Source: Setaria digitata
Lineage: Eukaryota; Nematoda; Chromadorea; Rhabditida; Setariidae
Length of the DNA: 64,000 bases
NCBI GenBank assembly: GCA_003640385.1
Contig: RCAB01000021.1
Span: 186,001-250,000 of the forward strand
Reading direction: 5' to 3'
This document shows positions 40,201 to 51,227 of the stretch, in pieces. Below the pieces are notes generated by a model. That model worked only from the letters and a program-made list of their open reading frames with translations. It was not told the DNA's origin and made no database searches. Each line of letters starts with the position of its first letter. Within the stretch, counting starts at the first letter, position 1. The translations under genes and the position numbers were made by a program.

Positions 40201-41273
40201 ACCGGTGATGAGAGGACCGAGATAAGTCTTCCTATCGTCCATACTATTTGTTCTAAAATATTTTCAAAAAAAAAAAGTGTAAGAACAAAAAAAAAACGTA
40301 CTGATATTCCAAAGGAATTAAAGGATTTTTTTTTATTTTTGTAAATAATGCTGGTCATGATCTGCTACATGTGATACATAATGGTGGTTCATTAGCGTTA
40401 TAAATTAATTAGCCAAATACGGAAAAGTTTTCTCCCTAAATCTATAGAAGACCAAGTTTTTTTTCAAATTATGACACCGTCCGATATCATGTTTGGAGCT
40501 TGTGAGTTCCGATCTGCTGTACAATAGACTTCCAACAAATACGGGAAATGCATCAGATGGTCGACATTGTCACCACTCAGTATACTCTGACGCAATTTCT
40601 CGCTGAATTCTTCCGCAACTACCTTGTAAAGCATATAAACATCATCCAATGAACTGAAGATATAAGAACCTCGTAAACAGAAAATACAAACAAATTTTCT
40701 GTAAAAGGGAAAAAAGAACTTAAAGAAGTCTTTTCTTTTTCTAACCGTAAGTTGTTAACAAATGTTGAGAATAAATCATCGATTAGTTAAATAATGGAAT
40801 GAAATATAAGTATACACAAGCACATTTCCATGTCCGTAGAAATTTAAGGGAGCGAACTCCTCAGGCCACCTAATTTTATGGATTTATAGTGCAACTACGT
40901 ACTTCAGTGATTTTATAAGAACACAAAGTTCACGATTAAAGTAGTAAAGATCAATAAATTATTACCGATGTTTTATCCATATAGATTACTACTACCTATA
41001 AAAAGATACAGTAAAAGTTTTCTCCGGATTTTTCTTCCAATAATCTTCAGCAATTTATTTTTCTGGAGAGGATACGGTAACTTTACAAATACTTTTGTTG
41101 CAAATGTTTAGAAAATTAACTTACAAGTGTATGGAGGGATTCTCTTTGCCTCCGAATGGTCTAAGCTGTTCCAAATTTTCCAATAATACATCGATATATT
41201 CAAACCCTTCCTTCTCCGATTGTAGTTCTTGCTGGTGCTGTTGTCTTTGCTCTGACTGGTCATTCAGTTCCAT
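19263..41273 (-). CDS. atl-1: ATR/ATL-1 DNA-damage checkpoint kinase (PIKK family)
   Basis: A 22-kb gene of many short exons encoding a PI3K-related Ser/Thr kinase that senses RPA-coated single-stranded DNA and stalled forks. The start ATG at 41271-41273 follows a TTTCCAG acceptor seven bases upstream, suggesting trans-splicing. Exon 1 (41125-41273) is Gln/Glu-rich and joins in phase to exon 2 (ending near 40655), then to further helical HEAT-type exons (for example around 40090-40258, 38700-38912, 36350-36475, 34970-35275 and 32660-32900). FAT-domain exons follow (for example about 27528-27720, 26457-26712, 25360-25654, 23393-23514 and 22730-22934). The catalytic end is fully resolved and given separately. 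The match to ATR rather than ATM, mTOR or SMG1 is clear from blocks such as [34 protein letters not shown] and the FATC end IGWCPFM. Several N-terminal exon joins are unresolved; for instance the join near 39965-40030 only works with a weak GTCCAA donor. Length should be near the family's 2,500 residues. Confidence 0.9.
23087..23340. repeat. Hairpin-forming inverted repeat with nested tandem copies in an ATR intron
   Basis: A perfect 24-base inverted repeat (23087-23110 and 23259-23282) surrounds a loop of about 148 bases. To the right of the second arm, the core GTTACCGATACTTTA and shorter versions (AGAGTTACCGATA, GAGTTACTTTAGAG) are repeated several times up to the next exon. The element lies in the intron between the FAT-domain exons ending at 22934 and beginning near 23393. 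It could be a small inverted-repeat transposon relic, but no target-site duplication was established. Confidence 0.7.
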
Positions 41274-42313
41274 CCAAATTCTGGAAACTTTTCCGTTTTT
41301 TTAAATTTTTAAGAGTTTTAACTACGAGGTATCCAAATAAAATTTCTCATAGATTCGAAACTAGCATGAATTTCCAAAGATTTTTGGTAGATTTGGACTT
41401 TCCTTCGCCTTTAAATATTCCTCTACCCACATCCCAAATACTGTTCATTTCAAGTTACAACTAAATCTTGTTTTCAGTATCAAGAACTCCCAGAAGTCCA
41501 GCAAAGTCAGAAAAAACGTGTGGAATATTATCCCAAGCTAGCAACAGGATGTCGCATCGGCCATACCTTTCAAACTTAAACAAATGTAGCTTCTTGGTCC
41601 CGCACTTAGTTCGCGTTTCAAACTTATCGCAACCTGGCCATTGACCAACAAGAAGTGTTTGAAATGAGGAAGGTGTTCATTAATGCTTATGATTAATTAG
41701 TTGAGACTGAAGATGCAAGACATACAAACAACAGTCCCAAACACTGACACATCCAGCTTCATCAATGTGAGACAGTGCTCTTTTCGGGTTGTGCTTGTCT
41801 TCAGTATAACTTTAAAGAATTGATGTAGATTTTCATAGCTTCTAGAATTATGGATCGTTTCCTGAGATCTTGAAATTGTGAAATTTGATGAATTCTAAAT
41901 TGGTTCAATGATGTCCACTGTGAGGTTCTTGACATACATCCTCGGAGAGCACTTAAAATTATCTAAAATGGTTACCACCTCTTACCTGAGCTCATTCAAC
42001 TCATTTTTCACGCAGCGACGAAAGGTGACGATGATATCTCCTGTTCTTTACTTCCTTCCAGTCAACTAGCCTTTGCCTATATTACGCTCGTCCTCTTTAA
42101 AAATCTAAATTTTGAAATCATTACAGCCCAAGGAATGTTGAAACAGATATACACGTTTTCTCAGTTGCGTACATTTCCAGGAAATTTTAATAGATATTGG
42201 TATAGACAGACTCTTCACATTTTCTTGTTCGAAGGGATATTTTGCCAGTTCGGAAATTAACCGGATTTTTCCCTTCATATGCTAACCTCACCGTGATTTC
42301 AGTCGAGCCCGAG
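41274..42313. promoter_or_regulatory. Divergent intergenic region between ATR and a small secreted protein gene
   Basis: About 1 kb separates the ATR start (minus) from the next start (plus), so it must serve both genes. At the ATR side a TTTCCAG acceptor (reverse complement of 41281-41287) sits seven bases before the ATG. At the other side a GATTTCAG acceptor ends at 42302, eleven bases before that ATG. Both look like spliced-leader addition sites. I see no TATA-type element that I would defend. Confidence 0.5.
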
Positions 42314-42877
42314 ATGTCCCGCTGCTACGCATTGCCAATTTTATTCACACTTATGATTGTAAAATTATCGACGTCACAGTTTATTCCACCGTATGGAACT
42401 TTTGGTGCATTTACACCTGCTGGACTGTTAAATCGTACGTTGGACGCATTCTTCCTTCCTTTTACTGTAGAGGGTGCTAAATGTCACATTACTGTTGACA
42501 TATCTATTGCTTCAGAAACTGTCCAAGGACAGAATATTTGGTGATAAGGATTTGATGATATTTGATGACAGAATGATAAGGAAGTTGATAGATTTTATGG
42601 CAACTTCAAGTGTTTTGCAGCATATTTGGGAGCAGCTAGTGGCCTCGGCATGAGTATGGCCTATGATCCAATGGTTCTGTCTGCAATGGGTGTCAATATG
42701 TTCGGTAATCCATATCTGACGAGTCCTTATGCATCACTTGCTTTCACCAATAACGGCAACACTCTCACCGGTTATGGCTCTCAAAAATATGTGCCACCGA
42801 TGTTTTCAAGAAAGCGATTTATTCCAGGTAAACCTGCGCCGATAATTGCTGGTTTGGACGGTCACGGTTGGATCTGA
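42314..42877 (+). CDS. Small secreted Gly/Ala/Tyr-rich protein, unrecognised
   Basis: Two exons (42314-42434 and 42621-42877) join at a GTACGT donor and TTTTGCAG acceptor, in phase 1, to 125 residues. The protein starts MSRCYALPILFTLMIVKLST, a strong signal peptide cut before QFIPPYG. The mature chain is rich in Gly, Ala, Ser, Met, Tyr and Asn (GAASGLGMSMAYD, NMFGNPYLTSPYAS), with a basic KYVPPMFSRKRFIPGK segment and C-terminus GLDGHGWI. It has no cysteine after the signal peptide. The start was chosen because an acceptor lies eleven bases upstream. An AATAAA overlaps the stop (42877-42882) and another lies at 43183-43188. Probably an extracellular or cuticle/eggshell-type low-complexity protein; that role is inference. 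Confidence 0.75.
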
Positions 42878-43209
42878 ATAAAAGAATTTTTGATGTTTAT
42901 CTTTAGATTCAGTGTTTGTAGTTTATAGGCTATGGCTGTTTGAATCGATCTGGTTGCGGTATTGGCTTCCAGCAGAAGGAATAGTATTGGTATTTGAAAT
43001 TTTCTGTAGATTTAATTTATAAAGCATGAGACTGTTTTATGCTTCTAGCGACGATGAAAGAAGAGCATGGAATTTCCTAGTAGCAAAGTGTTATTTTGAT
43101 ACGACGACACCTTTTTAACCTTAAGTACTCTTTTCTATCTATCGAAACACCGAACATTTCAGCATGAACGTACAAAGGGTATAATAAAAGATTTCAAATT
43201 AAAGATAAA

Positions 43210-43888
43210 TTATCGTTCTTTCATTAGCGAAATGGCCATTGGATGACCGTGCAAATGATATAAGAAAGTGGTTAAATGGGATGAAGTGACATTTCTGATT
43301 GTCAGCGTACCGTTGTCCCATTCTATTCCATCACCGAATTCCTTTCGCTGAAAAACAATATATGACTCAACTGTCAGTAACGGAAACAAATTTAATCAGT
43401 ACCTACTATTAAATGACCGGAACCCCACTTGATATGATGACAGATGCATTATTAAGAAATCTGTTATAAATATCTGATAAGTTTGAGTTAGAAATTGGTT
43501 ATAATACTTTCTGGTTCAAAACTCCAGCAAAATTTCAAAAAAAGTAGGACAATAAATAAATATACAAACGGCAAAAGCGGTCAGTTTACTATTCTTCACG
43601 AGCATTTGCAAACTTTTAACTTCCTCCACAGTTGGGCCAAACTCAATCGCTACAGTTTCGCCTAATTTGACGAGCATAACTGCTGCTGCACAATTAGTCT
43701 CATATAAGAGTGCCAGCAAGCTTACTGATAGCAGAATTAAGCCTGTAAACAGTATCACTACATCTACCTGAATACAAAACTTGAGATTTTGGAATACTGG
43801 AAATAGAAAGTGGAAGAAGTGACACAATTTGAGAAGAGAAGTTAAAAGTATCCTCGTAGCGGTATAAAAAAGAGCATCGGATTGACAT
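43210..43888 (-). CDS. Ig-like membrane-anchored small protein, paralogue of the 50668 gene
   Basis: Exons 43570-43767 and 43210-43347 are well supported; the first exon (43826-43888, starting MSIRCSFLYRYED) is tentative and needs a 58-base intron. The model gives 132 residues: a hydrophobic signal or anchor (VVILFTGLILLSVSLLALLY), then VKLGETVAIEFG, and after a phase-0 intron RKEFGDGIEW-DNGTLTIRNVTSS and FLYHLHGHP. LGETV and NGTLTI-N followed by an aromatic resemble B and E/F strands of an immunoglobulin domain, but the usual disulphide cysteines are absent. Blocks, order and intron position and phase match the protein at 50668-51227. Its 3' end converges on the preceding plus-strand gene, with only about 330 bases between the stops. 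Confidence 0.65.
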
Positions 43889-45375
43889 TCTTTACCAGTT
43901 CAATTTATTCATCCGGTCGTCAGATTATGTCTGTTTCAGGTTATCAGGAGAATTTATTTAGAAAATCAACATATCCCCTCCTTAAAATACTACTCATTGT
44001 GATTGAAAAAAAGGTAAAATTCACAGTGCGATGATACTTTGGTACAAAGTAAGACTTACTGGCAATCGTGGCAAACATAAACACCACTCAGCACCAACAC
44101 TGTTCTCACAAACAACTATTCTGACTTTCCAGCATGTCTTACGAAATTCCACTTTCTCCTCTCTTCTCCTGCTTGAATAATTGTTCCTCGGCCTTGCAGT
44201 ACCATGTATAACAACTTAAACTATAGTTTACTTTTCATTTTCCTTTAATAAATTATACCTTTAAAATACTTCTTTAATAACAGGAACCTGGATAGTGCTA
44301 TTCGTCGAATCTATCACATAACATTATGACGCTAGGCCACCAAAACATCCAATAGTATCTTTTGAACACAACTAAGCATCTTACACAAGAAATAAAAGCT
44401 TTTTCTAGATTCATACCGATTATTTTTACATCCTCACAAATCTCAGCACAAACATCAGAACCTTAACCTCTCTCCTAGACACTGTAGAAGTACTATAGCA
44501 ATCATAAAAAACTACGTTGACCAAGAATCTGGAAAGATCTCTCTCTGGATACTGTAATTTCTAAAAAATATTGACCCAGAATGAGTATCAGACATGAAAC
44601 TGGAATTTCATTTTTATTTACAAAATCAAACAAAAATTTAACTATTGCTCGCAGCATGAACTGTATTCACTTATTTACATATGTCACCATATATCACGTG
44701 TATTTTTGTACCCGTTTCAAGATAAAATAGAAAACTCAAAATAAAATTGAACAAACTGTAAGTTTTCTAGAAAAACACAACACAAAGAAAGAATAATAAA
44801 TGTCATTCATAAAATTTCTTATCATTTATAAAACAAAGTTACAGCAAGTACTCATGATGTAATACTGTCAGTGCAACTCAGCTTACAATACTCGAAAATA
44901 ATAAAATCTAATTATTTACTTATTTAACTGAAAACACCTGATTTTCGCAGCCAAAAATTCGGCCCATTAACCGCATCTTATATTCTTTCTGTCAAACGAA
45001 AACATTGCGCTAAATTCTTCGCAACCAAAACTATTTCTACTGAATATATCAGGTCACAATTACGTCAGTAACATCCGAAACATATTACTCTTAAAATGAA
45101 TTCACTGAGTTCCTCAAGAACTCATGTCTAAATAAAATTAGTGGAAAGTACATTTTCCAAAACACAATACTGAAATTCACTTCTCCCTATTTGTTTTCCA
45201 AAATAGTCAAATAATTTCGAATAATAATGTAATTAGTTTTTCGCATATCAAAAGGAGTGGAAATGTAGAGAAGCGGAAATAAAATCAAACAAGGGTTTTG
45301 CAAATTAATACCCAAATTATTACAATTCAGACATTTTTAACAATAATTTGAAAATCATTCTTTATAACCAGATAC
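43889..45375. other. Intergenic, no gene seen
   Basis: About 1.5 kb between the Ig-like gene and the phosphatase gene, both on the minus strand. I find no exon, RNA gene or notable repeat. It should contain the phosphatase 3' UTR and the promoter of the Ig-like gene. Confidence 0.5.
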
Positions 45376-47305
45376 TCACTTATCGTCATCATTTTCGCAC
45401 TGTAACTTCATTTCGTACCTGAGCAACTGCTGCACGAAACCTGGATTTGGACTAACTAAAAGTGTGGAAGAGTTTAATATAATGCGAAAAAAAAAAAAAA
45501 AAAAAAAAGTAGTTGCTGTATAACATATTATTTCACTAAACTTTAAAGACTTCTTTGGAGAGAAAAAAGAGCGTAATCGTGAATAGAAAGAGAATGAATT
45601 TAACTTCCACCTATATTGGATCCAGATTTATCATTTCTTCTAAAATATATTTCAAAGCTTATGCATGTAAAATTTATCGAGCGATAGGATTTCTAATTTT
45701 GTTGTCAACTATTATTCGAACAAAAAATTCCGGTTTTCTACATCCCTTCCGATCCCAATCTTCCATTAACATTGGAAATATCCCATAAAACATGAAAAAT
45801 GAATTTAGATGACCTTTTCTAATCGCATTTACGTGTTCCAGAGCTTCTCGTAATGTCATTTTGTTATATCGCATTATATAAGATAGAACGATTGTGGCTG
45901 ACCGTGAAACACCAGCATTACAGTGCACAAGAACCTGAATAATCGTCTTAAGAAATCGTGAAAATATTTCACTTCTTCTAACTCAGTAACCTGAATTTGT
46001 TCAAAGGTAGTTATTAAACTCCTACACTGAAGCATTTAATCTTTCTGCAAAAGATACCTAACACTTGGCTAATACCTGGCATATTTAGCAGAGTTCATAG
46101 CAAAAAAAAAAAAAAAAGGAAAGAAAACTGTAACCACTTGTCGTACCATTCGACAAATTTATAAATAACTTTTGTTACGAAATAAAATAAACAACTTACA
46201 TTTCCACCACTTTCTACTGCATCCCACATGAATTCATGGCATTTATCAAAATGTTGCTCCAAATTGGTCCACGGTAAATCTAATACATCGAACGTAAGAT
46301 ATTTAATTGCACCCAAGAAAATGTTTTTCACACCAGTTGCACAATTAATTACATGAGTGATATTGTGCGCCTTGAGGATGTCATAATCATGTGCTACATC
46401 CTGACTTCCTATAATATCATCAATTAATTTATAAACACCGCTAAAGCTATGAAATTAAAGCAGTGAGTTTTTCAATGATAACCTGATATCAGTAAAGCAA
46501 AATCCCAAAAACTTCATCAGAAACATCTGGGGGATAATAAGAGTCAAATGTCAATAATAGGTTTACTAACAGTTAAGAGCTTTAACACTTCTAAAGAATC
46601 ATTTTTCACAAATGATATTGCTAGAATGTTACATGTTGGATGAAAACGAAAAAAGAAAAGATATAAATATTGGACTTACCAAGATAAACTCCTTTTGCTA
46701 CGTTTGCCATCTGCAAATCAGGCTTTAAATCGAGCACATAACCTAAATTCTGCCGACGCAATCGCTTTTTCAGTTGCTGATTTGATAATGGAACTGGACC
46801 TGTAGCTTCGGAGCATGGTTTCTGCGAACCATTCAAATCAGTTTCCTTGTTAAATGTAATTTCAAATTCTTGCACTTCCTTTCCGTCATCAATACCATCG
46901 GTTCGTTCATCATCTCCATCTATACGCATAAATTCGCCTTCACCTGAACGCTTTTCTTTCGTCACTGTACCATCTTCCATTGTTACTCTGAAATTCATAA
47001 ACAACGCATAAAAACTATTCACACAGAAGTGAAGTAAGCCCATTTTTGTCAGAAATCTTAATTCCTATTCTGACAAAAAGAAAATATTGCGACATAAGTA
47101 TTCACTCCTCATGCAGATTAAGATATTCGACGTAGTACATACAGTCTTAGATAGAAATTTAAAAACTATTTTATCACATATATCAAAATCCAGCAAAATA
47201 ATTAACGAATAAAGAGAATGGTTTAAAGAAAAAATAAAAAACTTGCGTAGTTTCAACAGCCTTTAAATTTTCTCGTGCTTTGCGTATTTTTTCTAGTATC
47301 GACAT
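45376..47305 (-). CDS. DUSP19-like dual-specificity protein phosphatase
   Basis: Five exons (47247-47305, 46680-46987, 46200-46408, 45814-45934, 45376-45455) give 258 residues. The N-terminus MSILEKIRKARENLK recalls the helical start of DUSP19 (SKRP1), and an acidic insert follows (about residues 25-75). The catalytic domain starts at YVLDLKPDLQMANVAKGVYL and continues SQDVAHDYDIL, HVINCATGVKN and LDLPWTN (the Asp is the expected general acid). The P-loop is VHCNAGVSRSAT with nucleophilic Cys and Arg, then REALEHVNAIRK and SPNPGFVQQLLRYE. All catalytic residues are present. DUSP19 relatives act on or scaffold the JNK pathway; that role is inferred from the family. The first intron works only as a GC-AG intron (AC|GCAAGTTTT); the fourth uses a GTCATC donor. 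Any other DUSP subfamily is less likely because of the N-terminal match. Confidence 0.9.
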
Positions 47306-50180
47306 TTTTAAATAAAACTTTTCCCTTGATTATGATGCTAGTCTGGAATCATAGACAGTTTCATAAGAAATATTTAAACAAACAGTTTAGCCAAAAAGAA
47401 ACAATGAGTGGATAATGATGGAATAGTGATGTGAAATGACAGAAAAAAAAAACAGCTTAGAGCCACGAAATACAAAAGAATCATCAAACGATATTCACTC
47501 GCTTCGAATATTTTGAAACAAACAAGCAATAAAGTAATCACTTAAAATAATTATCAGCTAAAATTTAATAGATAAAGTTGCTGCAAAGTCAGAAAAGTGA
47601 ATGTAATTTTTAGCTTATTCAAAATAATCTTATGCTGTTACTCAAAATTCTTCGGAATCTCACAGTGAATCTTTGAAGTGAATGAAAAAAAAAAAAATAC
47701 TACATTCCGAATTTTTATTATCACGAATTTTCTTGTGGGCATTTTTATCACGTCATGCCAAAAACAGTGAGAAAAATGCTAGCGAAAGTTCCACAAGAAT
47801 TTCTATTATTTTAATTAAAAAAACAACTACACATATGTTGTCCTGAATAGATAGAATGAATATTTGTATTCTTCAAACGAAGTAAGTGAGATTAGTTTTA
47901 TTTCAAAATAAAAGAAATTTGAAAATCCGATCAATGTTTTCGAGAAAACGATAGCTGAAAGGAATAACTGAGAAGAGGGAAAAGGAAGGGAGAAGCAAAG
48001 GAAAATGAAATAAAAATAGAACAGATATGAAGGGATAAAAAATACAGATCTTTAATGCCTGAAATACTAGTTTGTATGAAAAAGTTAGGCGAGAAAGGAG
48101 GAGGCTCTAACGGCTACCTGTTAACTTTAATAACAAAGCCCAGCTGAAGCGACATCACTGACAATCCGATAATCACTTCCAGAAGCTTAAAACATGTTTA
48201 AATGCGGTCCGTTAATATTTCTCTCTCTCTCTGTTTAGTTATCCACCCCTGATAAATCTAAGGAAAAAGGTGGCGGTATCAGTTTGTTTGGTTATTTCAA
48301 CTCGAGAGTATTTCGGTTGACTGGTGGGTTATCAACAGTTGTCGTTATCAACAGTTATCATTTATGGAATGCATCCATTCTCACCCTCATTACCATATAC
48401 TTCAGTGGTATTACTCATTATAATCAATCATTACCTGTTCATTAGTGTCAGTTTTTAGAGGCACTTTTCCCAGCGAAATGAAGTTGCTCACAGTTAAACT
48501 AATTAATATGTGTAGAGACATCCAAGGGACATAAATTTAAATTTAAATGTTTCAACGAATTTTATTTAGAATTTTCGATTTTGTATTGTGACTTTTTCAA
48601 TTTTTTTTACTTTAATGAAATTTATCCGCGTTTTAGCTTCTTATTTTCACATTTAATCAAATTTTAAAACTTGTTACTTAAAATAAAGCTATTCTGACGA
48701 TAAAATGAATTCGAAAAAGTGAACAAATGATTTTTTTTGCAGTTTGCTAGGAATGTTTAAAAGCGGAACATCAGCTGATTATGATTCACTCAATTAAACA
48801 ATGGTTAAAATAAACATCCTCGAAAAAAAGACAAATAAAAGAAGTAACCCAAACAAAAGTACAAACAGAAATCAGTCATCATTCCATTCTAGAACAGCAA
48901 AACTTAAAAAAAGGAAATTAAATTACATTACTGTATTGTGCGTATGTACTGAATACCTATATATACTGAATTAGATTAATTTAAATTTAGATTTTTTACT
49001 GCTGTATCAGTGTATATTATATACATCTTTTTTTTAAAGTAAATATTGTAATAAAAAATAGCACGAAAAAGATTGAGTTCGGATTCGAATTCGAATTGGA
49101 ATATGCAGAGATGAAATGGAAATCCATTAAGTCTCATCACAGTGAAGTGATTTTATAATAAATTTTTAAAAACGATAAAAAATGGAACAGAAAAAAAAAT
49201 GAATGTTAATAAAGATGTTTTGTTTTGCGACCTGGCCAACTGGTTTTCTTTGCTGAAAAGGATGCCGTGTGGCATTGAGAATGACATCGAATTTTTGTGT
49301 TTAAATATTTAACACAAAATTATTGGATTTAATTTACTCGATTTTCGCTGTTACCAAATCATATAGTTCACATGCAATACAATAGGACAACTGCTGTTAC
49401 ACTTTAATATCAAATAATGGGTCAGTTTGATTTTATCTTATCAGTATTATATTTATTTGTTTAATAAGATCATTTTATTTTTAAAAAGTATTCCAAAGTT
49501 TTTTCAAACTGTTATGAAAACATTACTCACTGAGTCAAAATATTTTGCAGCAAATAATTTCGTCATAAACCTGTGTGATACAAAATATTTCAACAAACGA
49601 TGCCAAAAGAAGAATTTTTAAATAAGTTCACTAGTAATTTCTTGCGAGAAAAAACTTTCTTGAGCTGTAATACTTATTATCGAATAGGACTGAGAGAAAT
49701 TTTTCCAAGAAGTCTATCAATTAGATGTTGAATCGTTACCGCCAAAGTTAATTAATCAAGCGGCTGTCGAAATTAGACGAATGATTCAATGTGGAACAGC
49801 TGTGTGATTGAGTCAATGAAAGTTTTGCAGTTAAAGATGAAATTGTGCATTTAAATAAACCAATTTTTTACAATTTCTTCTCATAGTTTTACACTGATAA
49901 TCATTCTTTGTGCCTCTTTTTTAATTGTTTTTCGGTTAAATTTCTAAATTTTTAGTAAAGTAAATTTCCTTGAGCACTTGTTGGATTATTTCCATGATAA
50001 TTGCTTCCTTGCAACACGTCTTCCTGGAAGATATTTGAACAGAAAGGAAAAAATTTCCTGTTGAATTCAAGATTTTTCGATAAGGTCGATTCATTACTTC
50101 CTTCCCTAGGAATGTACTGACTGATATGTTGTTTATATTTTACTTTTACTATTACTGATTGTTACTAGTCATTATTGTTG

Positions 50181-50223
<43 letters not shown>

Positions 50224-50667
50224 TATTATTATTATTATTATTATTAATATTTTTATTATTATCAAATTATTATTATTATATTATTATCAAGTTATTATTA
50301 TTATCATTATCATTATTATTAATATCGTATTGCTGTTGCTAATCATTAACTCAATTATTATAAATTCATTATATAATTATTGAATTTTTTACATAACTCT
50401 TAATAGATAATAGCAGTGTTAAACATGTTGAAATTCGTACAGTGCGCTGTAAGGTCCAACAAGTGGAACAATAATTAATTAGTTGATTGGGATTTCAGGT
50501 GGGTGGATAATGAATCAGTTGGACGGTTAGTGATTGATTGAGTGTGGCTTCGTCATTTAACCAAGAAGTTTCTTGAAAATGAAACACTGAATAGGTCTGC
50601 CATCGAGCGGTCAAAGATTTCTTCAGTTTTTCTGTTTCCAAAAAAAAAGTTTTTTCAGTATTTCGCA
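47306..50667. other. Divergent intergenic region with microsatellite
   Basis: About 3.4 kb between the phosphatase start (minus) and the Ig-like paralogue start (plus). No exon chain is seen. It holds a short CT run near 48222-48234 and the trinucleotide repeat described separately. The right edge carries a TTTTTTCAG acceptor ending at 50658, nine bases before the next ATG. Confidence 0.5.
50171..50325. repeat. Imperfect ATT/TTA trinucleotide microsatellite
   Basis: Roughly 155 bases of mostly uninterrupted TTA units with occasional TCA and TTTA interruptions. It is translatable as a run of Leu/Ile, but that is an artefact of the repeat. It lies about 340 bases upstream of the Ig-like gene start. 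Confidence 0.9.
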
Positions 50668-51227
50668 ATGAAAATCTTTCTCTTTGTTTGCACTGCAGTG
50701 TTGATATTCACTCAGAGCTTGAGCTCAGTATTGATGCAATTGGAGCGGCTTGGAGAAACGGTGGAGCTGGAACTTGGTGCGGGAGTCCTGGATGTCCAGG
50801 CAGCTATTCCCGGAGCTGGTGATGGTCAAGTGGATCGAAGAGATATCCTGAAGAACGGAAAGATCACTAAATACGGAGTACGCTTTGATAATATTTCGTT
50901 TCAACGATCGCACAAAAGAAGAACATGCATCGATTTGACCTCAATTGCATTGTTAAAGGAAATTCTTCTCTTTCGCCTTTCACAGTTTGAATATTTTTTA
51001 GCTTTCAAATATCAAAATATAGAAATCGATGAATATTTTGATGAAATCATGACGACTTATCATTAATCATATCACTTCAGCGTCAACGATATGGTAATCG
51101 ATTATCATTCAAAAATGGTACACTGACAATTCAAAATTTAAAAGCAGCTGATGCGGTCACATATTTTTATCATTTTCGTGGTGATCCAAGAAAGCCAATG
51201 GGTATTGACGTTGTGGTCAAAGAGTGA
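50668..51227 (+). CDS. Secreted Ig-like small protein, paralogue of the 43210 gene
   Basis: Two exons (50668-50877, 51081-51227) join in phase 0 to 118 residues. The start ATG is nine bases behind a TTTTTTCAG acceptor, which favours it over the upstream in-frame extension. MKIFLFVCTAVLIFTQSLSS is a signal peptide. The mature protein has MQLERLGETVELELGAG, a Gly/Asp-rich loop (PGAGDGQVDRRD), KNGKITKYG, and after the intron RQRYGNRLSFKNGTLTIQNL, then TYFYHFRGDP and MGIDVVVKE. The strand-like LGETVELEL and NGTLTIQNL-AAD-TYFY blocks follow the immunoglobulin pattern, but no cysteine remains in the mature chain. An AATAAA lies 29 bases after the stop (51256-51261). Function unknown. Confidence 0.8.

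Noticed and set aside
41095..41304. Plus-strand 69-codon Cys/Ser-rich ORF
   Set aside because: Antisense of the Gln/Glu-rich first ATR exon; the Cys/Ser content is the complement of CAG/GAA-type codons.
50159..50383. 74-codon Leu/Ile ORF on the plus strand
   Set aside because: It is the translation of the ATT/TTA microsatellite.
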